A DNA stretch of 12,405 nt from JBBRUG01 sp038247995 (GCA_038247995.1 JBBRUG010000174.1:1-12405); one strand, 5' to 3'; shown: positions 6,210-12,405, numbered from the stretch's first letter. Translations and numbers: made by a program. Notes: generated from the sequence alone by a model not told the origin.

Positions 6210-7040
6210 TCATTTCAACAACTCGGTGGTGAAGCGGATCGGCGTGAAGCGCTCCGGCACGTGGTTATCGCCGGAGCCGATCGGGTCCCAAGCCCAGCCG
6301 ACGGTTTCCTGCTTAGCGCCCACTGGTAATTGCTCGTAGCGCCCGAAGAAGATCCGCCACTCATCGCCTTCCTGCGGCGGGATCGAACGCCCGTTGGCCA
6401 GCCAGCCCATCCCCGCCCAGGGGAAGGCTAATTCTACCGTCCAGCCGCGCTGCGGTTGCGCTAGATCATTGATCGTCCCATCGACGTGAACTGCCGTCTG
6501 CAACCCCGGAAAATCCCAATCGAGAAATGCCCAGCGCGCTTTGCGCGGGTGGCTGCCCCACCAGAAGTGCTTACCGCTGCGATCATGATTGCCGCCGAAT
6601 GAGAGCGCCTTGCGGCTCAGCAGATCGAACTCGGGCACATCAAAACGGCTCCCGCGCGTGTAGGCGTCTTGCCAGATGAAGAACACCTCATAGACGGTGT
6701 TGAAGGCGTTGATCTCGAACTCGTAGTAGGTGTCGCCGCCGTCGATAAATACCTCAACATCGTTATCGAAGAAGATCAGCGAATCGCGCTCGGTAAGCGT
6801 TGCCTGCACGTAGGGCTCTTCACACCAGAACGCCACATAAAGCGCCGTCTGATCCCAGAGCACCGCCGCCCGGCTGTCGTAGAGCGCCGGTGCGCCACTA
6901 ATCAGATCGACAAAACGCGGCGAGCGTGGAGCGCGCTGCCAGACCGACTCATCCAGCCGGCCATCGATCGTGATCGGCTCGCAGATCTGGTAGGCCAGGT
7001 ACGGCGTTGGAACGGTTGGCGGCTGGGGTTGGATGGGCAT
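6210..7040 (-). CDS. CBM9-like carbohydrate-binding protein
   Basis: The product has 276 residues and resembles the family 9 carbohydrate-binding module (DOMON-like beta sandwich) found alone or attached to glycoside hydrolases. Characteristic parts are the opening strand ITIDGRLDESVWQRAP, then ALYVAFWCEEP, DSLIFFDNDVEVFIDGG, YYEFEINAFNTVYEVFF, the late strand GWTVELAFPWAGM and EWRIFFGRYEQ. Many aromatic residues are available for sugar stacking. No signal peptide or membrane segment is visible, so it is probably cytoplasmic or exported by other means. No catalytic domain is attached. The start at 7040 has AAGGAA 6 bases upstream on the minus strand. Just 29 bases upstream of the start the 7-bp array begins, so its promoter must be inside or beyond that array. 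Ligand unknown. Confidence 0.85.
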   Translation of the reverse strand: MPIQPQPPTVPTPYLAYQICEPITIDGRLDESVWQRAPRSPRFVDLISGAPALYDSRAAVLWDQTALYVAFWCEEPYVQATLTERDSLIFFDNDVEVFIDGGDTYYEFEINAFNTVYEVFFIWQDAYTRGSRFDVPEFDLLSRKALSFGGNHDRSGKHFWWGSHPRKARWAFLDWDFPGLQTAVHVDGTINDLAQPQRGWTVELAFPWAGMGWLANGRSIPPQEGDEWRIFFGRYEQLPVGAKQETVGWAWDPIGSGDNHVPERFTPIRFTTELLK

Positions 7041-7069
7041 ACTGAATTCCTTGCGCTATACTGCGGACA

Positions 7070-7300
7070 GACGACGGACGACGGACGACAGACGACAGAC
7101 GACGGACGATAGACGATAGACGACAGACGACGGACGACGGACGACGGACGACAGACGACGGACGACGGACGACGGACGACGGACGACTGACGACGGACGA
7201 CGGACGACGGACGACAGACGACAGACGACAGACGATAGACGATAGACGATAGACGATAGACGACAGACGATAGACGATAGACGACAGACGATAGACGACA
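7070..7300. repeat. 7-bp tandem array, 33 perfect-register units (GACGAYN)
   Basis: Thirty-three consecutive 7-mers run without a single insertion or deletion. By my count there are 13 GACGACG, 10 GACGACA, 9 GACGATA and 1 GACGACT. The first 20 units are mainly the G-ending form; the last 13 contain only GACGACA and GACGATA. A degenerate unit GACGCCT follows at 7301. The minus strand reads as repeating YRLSSVV-type peptide in every frame, which is an artefact of the repeat. It separates the CBM9-like gene from a broken PPOX gene. Confidence 0.95.
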
Positions 7301-7310
7301 GACGCCTGCG

Positions 7311-7637
7311 AACTGCGCAAGGAGTATACCAATGAACCTACATCTCCTCGGCGACAATGTCATGGTCTTTCACGGCCAGGCCACATATGATCCCAGCGCC
7401 CCGGCCTCCACAGCCGTCCCCGCCTATCAAGCCAAATACGCGGCTGGGATCGCTACCTTAGAGCACTGAGCAGCATGACTGAGCTGCTGAGGCCACTGAA
7501 CTGGGTGGCGCGCTACGCTCGCGTCTGGTTGTGCAGGCTCAATCGATCTGAGCAATGCTGTAGGTATAACGCCCGACAGCTTTGCGGCAAGCTATATGGC
7601 TGCAATCCGGGTGCGTCTGGAGCGCGTGCGGGGTTAG
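7311..7637 (+). pseudogene. Broken PPOX-class (F420/FMN split-barrel) oxidoreductase
   Basis: Two separated pieces look like the C-terminal half of one small PPOX-class protein, a split beta-barrel family binding F420 or FMN. Piece 1 (from about 7311, ATG at 7332, stop at 7467-7469) reads MNLHLLGDNVMVFHGQATYD, then DPSAPASTAVPAYQAKYAAG and IATL. Piece 2 (7563-7637) reads GITPDSFAASYMAAIRVRLE and ends RVRG-stop, as in the usual G-[MI]-TPE-SFAA-Y-S-x-x-IR-[IV] ending. Both are in the same frame, split by about 102 bases holding four in-frame TGA codons. The N-terminal half, about 60-70 residues, is absent; instead the 7-bp array ends right where homology starts. AAGGAG before the ATG is probably accidental. 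Family assignment is from remembered sequence patterns. Confidence 0.6.
7461..7562. mobile_element. About 102-bp insertion in the PPOX gene, possible MITE
   Basis: The bases between the two PPOX pieces begin GAGCACTGAGCAGCATGACT and end GATCTGAGCAATGCTGTA. TA is present on both sides (ACCTTA left, GCTGTA right). The ends form an imperfect inverted repeat (about 9 of 13: GAGCACTGAGCAG against CAGCATTGCTCAG). Inside is a small palindrome CGCG/CGCG (7509-7525 region). There is no coding capacity. A TA-targeting MITE is possible, but a local short-repeat expansion of CACTGAG words fits too. Confidence 0.35.
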
Positions 7638-7667
7638 TAAGCGCGAGAAGTAAGGACAGTATCACTT

Positions 7668-9407
7668 ATGCGGCTTTTGGTTTTGTTAATCCTCATTACG
7701 GTTACGTTCCTCCCTCCCGCCTTTGCCCAAGCCCAAACCTTCCCGGAAACTGGCTATCGCCTTGACGGACGCTTTGCGCAGTTCTGGAATGCGAACGGCG
7801 GCCTGGCGGTGTTTGGCCTGCCGATCTCTGACCAGCGGCCAGAACGCGGCGGCGAGGGTGTGTTCACCGTGCAATGGCTGGAGCGCGAACGGTTTGAATT
7901 GCATCCCGAGAATGCGCCGCCCTACGATGTGTTGCTGGGCCGATTAGGGGCGGAGGCGTTGGAACGCCAGGGCCGCGATTGGCGCACCACGCCCGCTGAG
8001 GCGCAGCGCGAGGGCTGTATCTACTTTGTTGAAACGGGGCGTAATCTCTGCGAGCCGTTCCTGAGTACGTGGCGAGCCAGTGGTTTGGAGTTCGATGGTG
8101 TCGGCGGTATAAGCTATGCCGAAAGCCTGGCGCTCTTTGGGTTGCCGCTTACGCTGCCCGCCGTAGAGACTAACGCCGATGGCTTTACCGTGCTGACGCA
8201 GTGGTTCGAGCGCGCCCGCTTCGAGTATCTGCCCGCGAACTCGCCGCCGTTCCAGGTGTTGCTTGGCCGGCTCGGCGCCGAGGTGTACGCACCTGGTCGG
8301 GCTACGATCGACCCGGCGACGAATGCCGGGCCGGAATATGTAGCGATCCGTCAGCCTGGTTGGCCGGGCGCGTTGGAAGTGCCGGCCGGCTTCACAGTGA
8401 GCGAAGCTGCAACGGGGCTGAATCGCCCCCGGTTTATGGCGATCGACCCGGCCGACGGCAGCCTGGTGTATGCTTCCGACGGCGCGAGCGAAGTTGTGCG
8501 GTTACGCGATCAGGACGGCGACGGCGTGTATGAGATCCGTCAGCGTATTGCCGGCGGGCTGGAATACGTCCACAGCGTGGCTTTTCATGCGGGCGAACTG
8601 TACGCCGCTGCTGAAGATCGGGTGGTACAACTGAGCGATTTTGGCCCCGACGGTGCAGCGCGCCGGATCACGCCGATCATTAGCAGCTTGCCCACCGGCG
8701 CAACCGATCTCTACAACCACCGTACGCGCACAATCGTGTTTGGCCCCGACGGCAAGCTTTATCTGAGCGTCGGCTCGTCGTGTGATGCCTGCGCGGAGCA
8801 GAACCCACTGCGGGCCGCTGTGCTGCGCGCCAACCCCGACGGCAGTAACCTGGAAGTGTTCGCCAATGGGTTGCGCAACAGCGTCGGGATCGCCTTCCGG
8901 CCCTACACGAACGAACTCTGGGGTTTGGATATGGGCCGCAACAACCTTGGGCCGGATCTCCCGCCGGAGGAGTTGAACCAGATTACGTTCGGCTCAAACT
9001 ATGGCTGGCCCTACTGCTTTGGCGCCGGCGTGCCCAACCCCGAGTTCAACGATCCGGCGCGCTGCGCAACAACTGAGCGTCCGCGCTACCTCTTTCCGGC
9101 GCACTGGGCGCCGCTGGGCCTCACTTTCTACGACGGGCTAAACTTTCCACCGGCCTACAACGGTGACGCCCTGGCCGCCTTCCACGGCTCGGCTGCCGAC
9201 CAGACCGGCGAGCGGGTCGGCTATAACGTGGTGCGGGTGCGCTTTCGCGAGGGGCAACCCGTCGGCCACGAAGATCTGCTGCGCGGTTTTGTGATCAATG
9301 GAAATGTCTGGGGCCGCCCAGCGGGAGTACTTGTTGATCGCGACGGCAGCCTGCTTGTGAGCGATGATTTTGGGGGGCGGATTTTTCGGGTGCAGCGGGA
9401 TCACTGA
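7668..9407 (+). CDS. Secreted PQQ-dependent sugar dehydrogenase (GSDH/sorbosone dehydrogenase-like) with N-terminal repeat modules
   Basis: The product has 579 residues. Residues 1-20 are a signal peptide (LLVLLILITVTFLPPAFA, cleavage after AFA), so it acts outside the membrane. Two related modules follow: residues 28-96 (FAQFWNANGGLAVFGLPISD, then VQWLERERFELHP and LLGRLGAE) and 117-206 (SYAESLALFGLPLT, TQWFERARFEYLP, LLGRLGAE). From about 233 to the end is a six-bladed propeller of the glucose/sorbosone dehydrogenase family. H351 in YNHRTRTIVFGPDGKLYLSV aligns with the catalytic base of soluble glucose dehydrogenase. R403 in ANGLRNSVGIAF and FGSNYGWPYC are further landmarks. The family oxidises sugars using PQQ; no heme CxxCH motif is present, though C372/C375 may be a disulfide. 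ATG at 7668 has AAGGA 11 bases upstream, rather far. No PQQ synthesis gene is in the window. Confidence 0.9.
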   Translation: MRLLVLLILITVTFLPPAFAQAQTFPETGYRLDGRFAQFWNANGGLAVFGLPISDQRPERGGEGVFTVQWLERERFELHPENAPPYDVLLGRLGAEALERQGRDWRTTPAEAQREGCIYFVETGRNLCEPFLSTWRASGLEFDGVGGISYAESLALFGLPLTLPAVETNADGFTVLTQWFERARFEYLPANSPPFQVLLGRLGAEVYAPGRATIDPATNAGPEYVAIRQPGWPGALEVPAGFTVSEAATGLNRPRFMAIDPADGSLVYASDGASEVVRLRDQDGDGVYEIRQRIAGGLEYVHSVAFHAGELYAAAEDRVVQLSDFGPDGAARRITPIISSLPTGATDLYNHRTRTIVFGPDGKLYLSVGSSCDACAEQNPLRAAVLRANPDGSNLEVFANGLRNSVGIAFRPYTNELWGLDMGRNNLGPDLPPEELNQITFGSNYGWPYCFGAGVPNPEFNDPARCATTERPRYLFPAHWAPLGLTFYDGLNFPPAYNGDALAAFHGSAADQTGERVGYNVVRVRFREGQPVGHEDLLRGFVINGNVWGRPAGVLVDRDGSLLVSDDFGGRIFRVQRDH

Positions 9408-9551
9408 GGGAGCACGCTGAGCGCACTGAGGAGGTGAGGGGGTGAGTACGCTGAGGTTCAAGCTCTGCGGCGATGTAGTCAGTGTGAGTGATCCACTTCA
9501 CGCATTCACGCATTCATCTACTCAGTGATCCACTTGCGCAGTGATCCGTCC
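9408..9551. repeat. Short direct repeats after the dehydrogenase
   Basis: Low-complexity GAG/CTGAG words (ACGCTGAG twice, GCACTGAGG) come first. Then AGTGATCCACTT occurs at 9487-9498 and 9524-9535, with AGTGATCC again at 9540-9547, and CGCATTCA occurs twice between them. No terminator hairpin is evident, although the flanking genes converge here. Confidence 0.6.
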
Positions 9552-9687
9552 GACTGTCAGACTGTCAGACTGTCAGACTGCCCGACTGCCCGACTGCCCG
9601 ACTGCCCGACTGCCTGACTGCCCGACTGCCCGACTGCCCGACTGCCCGACTGCCCGACTGTCAGACTGCCCGACTGCCCGACTGTCA
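9552..9687. repeat. 8-bp tandem array, 17 perfect-register units (GACTGYCM)
   Basis: Seventeen consecutive 8-mers occur: 11 GACTGCCC, 5 GACTGTCA and 1 GACTGCCT, followed by degenerate GACTGTTA (9688). No slip in register occurs. T at position 6 always comes with A at position 8. It lies between convergent genes, 14 bases beyond the stop codon of the STAS gene. Frames through it (VGQSGSRA-type) are artefacts. Confidence 0.95.
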
Positions 9688-9701
9688 GACTGTTACCTGA
9701 A

Positions 9702-10778
9702 TCATAATGCTGCTTGCAGATCGCGTACAGCCTTGATGCCGCTGAGATCCACGCCAAGGGCGACGAGCGTCTGGGCGACTTCGGGGCTGACGCCGATCAG
9801 GATGGCGCGGGTTCCAAGCAGGCGCGCCGCAGCGACGATTGATACGAGGCCCTGCGCGACATTCGCATCGATGACGGGCACGCCGGTTACGTCGATCAGC
9901 AGGCGCCGCGCGCGGGTTTGTTCCAGGGTCGGCAACACCTGCGCACCGAGATCGGCGAGACGAACAGCATCAAAATTACCCACCAGCGGCAACACCAGGG
10001 TGTCGTTCGCAACCGGCAGGAGCGGCGCACTGAGCGCCCGAATTGTAGCTCGCTGACGATCGTTTTCGGCGAGCAAACGCGCCTGTTCTTCAGCGCGTAG
10101 TTCAGACTCGGCGAGCGCCTTGGCCAGGGCCGCTGTGCGTTCGGCAACCCGCGCCTCCAACGCCTGGTTTGTCTGATCGAGCGCCAATGCCGCTGCCTCG
10201 GCCTGCTTGCGCGCAGCCTGCGCCGAGCGCAATGCCTGGGCGGTGCTCAGTGCCCCCAACCCGCCCACTAAGCCCACAACTGCGACCAGCAAGGCCCCGA
10301 AAACCGCCACTTCAACCGCCGCAGGCGCTACCTGGGGATCATTCGCCAGCGCTACGGCCTGCACGCCGATCGCAAGAATACTTGCGCCGGTGGCGAACAC
10401 CACATCGCGTGGGCGTGCCGTAACCGAGGCAATCAGGCCGGCAAGCAGAAACAGGCACGGCACCAGGCCGATCTGGCGGCTACCGAGCGGTGTCAGGAAC
10501 AAGGCCAGGACGAGCAGGCTCATCAGGAGATATGCGGCGGTGTTCACCTGGCCGCGCCGGGCGAGCCAGATCAGGCCGCCACAACTGATACTGCTGATGA
10601 TCCCCGGCACGAGTTGGGGTAATGGCTCGGGTTGAATGAGTACTAGGGGCACCGAGAAAATGTTCAGTCCGATCAAGCCGACGGCAATGATGATCAAGTT
10701 CCGTCCGCGTCGTTGAGTGTCACCGTCAGCGTGGCGAACATCGATCAACGAACTGAAGCGTGGACTCGGTGCATGCAT
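9702..10778 (-). CDS. Six-TM membrane protein with C-terminal STAS domain (RsbR-like)
   Basis: The product has 358 residues from the ATG at 10778. After a short N-tail come six hydrophobic helices (LIIIAVGLIGLNIFSVPLVL, LVPGIISSISCGGLIWL, AAYLLMSLLVLALFL, LVPCLFLLAGLIASV, VVFATGASILAIGVQAVALA, VFGALLVAVVGLVGGLGAL). An Ala/Glu/Arg-rich coiled coil of about 70 residues and a STAS domain (LVLPLVGNFDAVRLADLGAQ, LLIDVTGVPVIDANVA, GVSPEVAQTLVALGVDLSGI) follow. Such proteins act in partner-switching regulation of stress sigma factors. The Ser/Thr usually found after Asp in the VxD[ST]xVA motif is Ala here. An in-frame ATG at 10874 would overlap the hydrolase gene; 10778 leaves a 22-base gap and gives GGAG 11 bases upstream. 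Probably co-transcribed with the hydrolase. No kinase or phosphatase partner is nearby. Confidence 0.85.
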   Translation of the reverse strand: MHAPSPRFSSLIDVRHADGDTQRRGRNLIIIAVGLIGLNIFSVPLVLIQPEPLPQLVPGIISSISCGGLIWLARRGQVNTAAYLLMSLLVLALFLTPLGSRQIGLVPCLFLLAGLIASVTARPRDVVFATGASILAIGVQAVALANDPQVAPAAVEVAVFGALLVAVVGLVGGLGALSTAQALRSAQAARKQAEAAALALDQTNQALEARVAERTAALAKALAESELRAEEQARLLAENDRQRATIRALSAPLLPVANDTLVLPLVGNFDAVRLADLGAQVLPTLEQTRARRLLIDVTGVPVIDANVAQGLVSIVAAARLLGTRAILIGVSPEVAQTLVALGVDLSGIKAVRDLQAAL

Positions 10779-10800
10779 ACGATGTACACTCCATCGTCGG

Positions 10801-11700
10801 CTACATAAATTGGCGAATCTCCGCCAGGACGCGCTCGGCATGTTGTTCGGGGAACCAGTGATTGACATCCTCAAAGACTAGAACGCGACAATCGGATCGT
10901 TCGCGCAGATACGCTTCAAACCCGGCGGTTGTTGCAATCCGATCCATTGTGCTGCGCATGAAAAGCACCGGAAAACGAATATCGGTAAAGGCGGGTTGCG
11001 CGTCCCAACCAAACAGGCGCGGGACAAGCAGTGCCAGCCGCTGTGGCCAATCCCAATAATGATAACTGTCGCGGTATGCCTCGGCGCGCGACGGCGATCC
11101 ATAACCGGCCTGCTGTAACGCCTTGTTGAGCACACTGCGTACACCCGCCGTCGGTAGATAGTAAGGTATGCCAAAGATAATAGTGTAGAGCCAGGCCAAC
11201 GCGCGCGGCCCATGTTCGGCGAGATCGTAGCGAAATGATGAGCCGACGGAGAGGCTGACCAATTTTTCTACCGGCAGATCGGGCCGGCTGCGGATCAGCG
11301 CCCAGGTGAAGGTGGCGCCCCAGTCGTGGGCGACAATGATGATCTTGCCGGTGGGGCTGGCGGCGATCACGGCCTGCACAAGTGCATTAAACTCGCGCTG
11401 AAGCCGCCCGTTGCGCAGGTCGGCCAGGCTGGGTAAGGGCGCCGGATTGCTCTGCCGGTTGGGCAAAGCCAGTGTGTAGATGCTGCGCCCATGCAACCAG
11501 GGTTGGCCGCGCTCGGCCGGCGTGTGATACGCGTCGTACATCGCAGGCGAGTCGGGGAAGCCGTGAATAAAAAGCACCGGGCTGCGGGTTGGCTGTGGTG
11601 CGGAAAAGACCTGATCGAGGCGGCAGAGCAATGTACGGGCGGGAGGCATCCGGCGGGACGACCAATACGTGAGGCCGGACTGATCAGTAGGTGAATCCAC
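10801..11700 (-). CDS. Alpha/beta hydrolase, epoxide hydrolase/dehalogenase type
   Basis: The oxyanion motif HGFPDS, nucleophile elbow IVAHDWGA with an aspartate nucleophile, cap-like region with YYLP and SYHYWDWPQR, acid in RSTMDRIA and catalytic NHWFPEQHAERV place it with epoxide hydrolases, haloalkane dehalogenases and relatives. These use Asp rather than Ser. No signal peptide is visible and the substrate is unknown. I chose GTG at 11700 (299 residues), because AGAGG lies 7 bases upstream. The frame also opens at ATG 11757 (318 residues) and ATG 11649 (282), without good ribosome binding sites. The 11757 start would leave a leader of only about 10 bases from the predicted promoter. A membrane STAS gene follows 22 bases downstream, so the two probably form an operon. 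Confidence 0.88.
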   Translation of the reverse strand: MDSPTDQSGLTYWSSRRMPPARTLLCRLDQVFSAPQPTRSPVLFIHGFPDSPAMYDAYHTPAERGQPWLHGRSIYTLALPNRQSNPAPLPSLADLRNGRLQREFNALVQAVIAASPTGKIIIVAHDWGATFTWALIRSRPDLPVEKLVSLSVGSSFRYDLAEHGPRALAWLYTIIFGIPYYLPTAGVRSVLNKALQQAGYGSPSRAEAYRDSYHYWDWPQRLALLVPRLFGWDAQPAFTDIRFPVLFMRSTMDRIATTAGFEAYLRERSDCRVLVFEDVNHWFPEQHAERVLAEIRQFM

Positions 11701-11772
11701 GCGCAAACCTCTGAAAATGCAGAATACAGACCGCTCCATGTACCGAACGACATACACTCGTAGGTCGCTCGG

Positions 11773-11801
11773 AGTATACCATTATTGACCCTGAATGCGA
11801 A
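11773..11801 (-). promoter_or_regulatory. Promoter of the hydrolase-STAS unit
   Basis: On the minus strand TTCGCA (11801-11796), a 17-base spacer and TATACT (11778-11773) form a reasonable sigma70 promoter. Predicted start is near 11766, giving a leader of about 66 bases to the GTG at 11700. It overlaps the trpD promoter on the other strand. Confidence 0.5.
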
Positions 11802-11813
11802 CCGGCCTACAAT
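11785..11813 (+). promoter_or_regulatory. Promoter of trpD
   Basis: TTGACC (11785-11790), a 17-base spacer and TACAAT (11808-11813) match sigma70 boxes at 10 of 12 positions. Predicted start is near 11820, giving a leader of about 147 bases that contains the duplicated element and a GGGC-TTCA-GCCC hairpin. The -35 box lies within the spacer of the opposing promoter. Confidence 0.65.
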
Positions 11814-11829
11814 AGCAAGCAATGCAAAA

Positions 11830-11955
11830 GGCAAAGAGATGCGGCGCAGGGCTTCAGCCCGCCCGCCGCAACCCCATAGCCGAGCAGCGCCGTTCAGGGC
11901 GCGGTTGATGAGGCAAAGAGACGTGGCGCAGGGCATCAGGGCGCGGTTGATGAGG
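11830..11955. repeat. Unequal duplication in the trpD leader, with hairpin
   Basis: A 28-base segment at 11830-11857 recurs at 11912-11939 (25 of 28 identical), and TCAGGGCGCGGTTGATGAGG at 11894-11913 recurs exactly at 11936-11955. The first copy is 82 bases, the second 42. The extra 40 bases contain the right arm of GGGC-TTCA-GCCC (11849-11860). The second copy ends at the trpD ribosome binding site. Confidence 0.7.
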
Positions 11956-11966
11956 AATAAAAACCC

Positions 11967-12405
11967 GTGAATATTCGTGACGCAATTGGCGCGGTGGTGG
12001 GCGGCCGCAGCTTGAGTCAGGCTGAGGCGGCGGCAGTGATGGACGAAATCATGACCGGCACGGCTACACCCGCGCAGATTGGCGCCTTCCTGACTGCGTT
12101 GCATCTGCGCGGCGAAACCGACGCCGAGATCGCCGGCATGGCCGAGGTGATGCGCATGCGCGCCACGCCGGTCTATGTCGATGGCCCGGTGGCCGATACC
12201 TGCGGCACTGGCGGCGATGGAGCGCATACCTTCAACATCAGCACGACGGCGGCCTTTGTCGCGGCGGGCGCAGGGCTGACAATCGCCAAGCATGGCAACC
12301 GAGCGATGTCGAGTGTGTGCGGCAGCGCCGATGTGCTCGAAGGGTTGGGGGTGAAGATCGAACTCGACGCCGACGCGGTGGCGCGCTGTCTGCGCGAGGC
12401 CGGGA
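11967..12405 (+). CDS. trpD: Anthranilate phosphoribosyltransferase (3' end cut by window)
   Basis: TrpD joins anthranilate to PRPP in tryptophan synthesis, in the cytoplasm. The visible 146 residues (family about 340) begin, after the GTG start, NIRDAIGAVVGGRSLSQAEA, the helical N-terminal domain. Next come GAFLTALHLRGETDAEIAGM, the glycine-rich PRPP loop DTCGTGGDGAHTFNISTT, and KHGNRAMSSVCGSADVLEGL binding anthranilate and pyrophosphate. The more usual form of the last motif is KHGNRSxSSxSGSADVLE, so A and C are mild variants. GTG at 11967 is the only start that fits the N-terminus; GAGGA lies 10 bases upstream. Its GTG overlaps the TGA of a short upstream frame (GTGA), so coupling is possible. 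No other trp gene is visible in the window. Confidence 0.95.
   Translation, partial: MNIRDAIGAVVGGRSLSQAEAAAVMDEIMTGTATPAQIGAFLTALHLRGETDAEIAGMAEVMRMRATPVYVDGPVADTCGTGGDGAHTFNISTTAAFVAAGAGLTIAKHGNRAMSSVCGSADVLEGLGVKIELDADAVARCLREAG

Noticed and set aside
7070..7300. CRISPR array
   Set aside because: Units are 7 bp and contiguous, with no spacers of unique sequence and no cas genes.
6902..7363. Minus-strand frames of 127-153 codons through the 7-bp array
   Set aside because: The YRLSSVV-type product is forced by the 7-mer, which stays open in all frames; no domain is present.
7332..7469. Functional 45-residue protein
   Set aside because: It has a good ribosome site, but the sequence looks like the middle of a PPOX protein whose ending appears in the same frame about 100 bases later.
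9541..10056. Plus-strand frame of 171 codons starting in the 8-bp array
   Set aside because: It begins in repeat DNA and continues antisense to the STAS gene.
11367..12293. Minus-strand frame of 308 codons spanning hydrolase and trpD
   Set aside because: It crosses two well-supported genes and both promoters in another frame and shows no recognisable domain.

Overview
The window is GC-rich, densely coded bacterial DNA. The gene content suggests a member of the Chloroflexota, most likely class Chloroflexia (Roseiflexus/Kouleothrix-like). That guess rests on three things: a PQQ-type sugar dehydrogenase carrying N-terminal 'NGGLAVFGLPIS...RFEYLP' modules of the kind I associate with that phylum, a six-TM STAS protein, and many short tandem repeats and small palindromes in the gaps. 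It is an inference from memory; no 16S or marker gene is present.

Layout, left to right. (1) 1-1450, minus: 5' part of tex, cut by the window edge, with a promoter that predicts a leaderless mRNA. (2) 1518-2795, minus: FAD-dependent amine-oxidase-type oxidoreductase. (3) 2796-3218: non-coding, with a 9-bp array, three back-to-back hairpins, a 13-bp array and G-quadruplex-type G runs. (4) 3219-4421, plus: PLP-dependent class I/II aminotransferase (LysN-like). (5) 4422-4682: four consecutive hairpins, then a 35-residue one-TM microprotein gene with its own ribosome binding site. (6) 4746-5840, plus: three-domain Ada. (7) 5841-6209: mostly blank, but with a 22-codon ORF behind a perfect Shine-Dalgarno and a 14-bp terminator hairpin. 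(8) 6210-7040, minus: CBM9-like protein. (9) 7070-7300: 33 in-phase copies of a 7-bp unit, followed directly by the remains of a PPOX-class (F420/FMN split-barrel) gene that has lost its N-terminal half and is interrupted by about 102 bp (7311-7637). (10) 7668-9407, plus: secreted PQQ-dependent sugar dehydrogenase. (11) 9408-9701: short direct repeats and 17 copies of an 8-bp unit. (12) 9702-10778 and 10801-11700, minus: a two-gene unit of a membrane STAS protein and an epoxide-hydrolase-type alpha/beta hydrolase. (13) 11758-11966: overlapping divergent promoters and a duplicated leader. (14) 11967-12405, plus: start of trpD.

The genes do not form one pathway; they are mostly housekeeping and accessory genes in small transcription units. 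The only clear functional pair is hydrolase plus STAS protein. I found no defence system, CRISPR array, phage or complete IS element. The most distinctive signal is the repeat biology: four tandem arrays with different unit lengths (7, 8, 9 and 13 bp), each in perfect register, two of them with linked base variants; a 7-mer-derived insertion inside the conserved tex gene; and a broken gene abutting the longest array. Together these suggest an active process that makes or inserts short tandem repeats in this genome.
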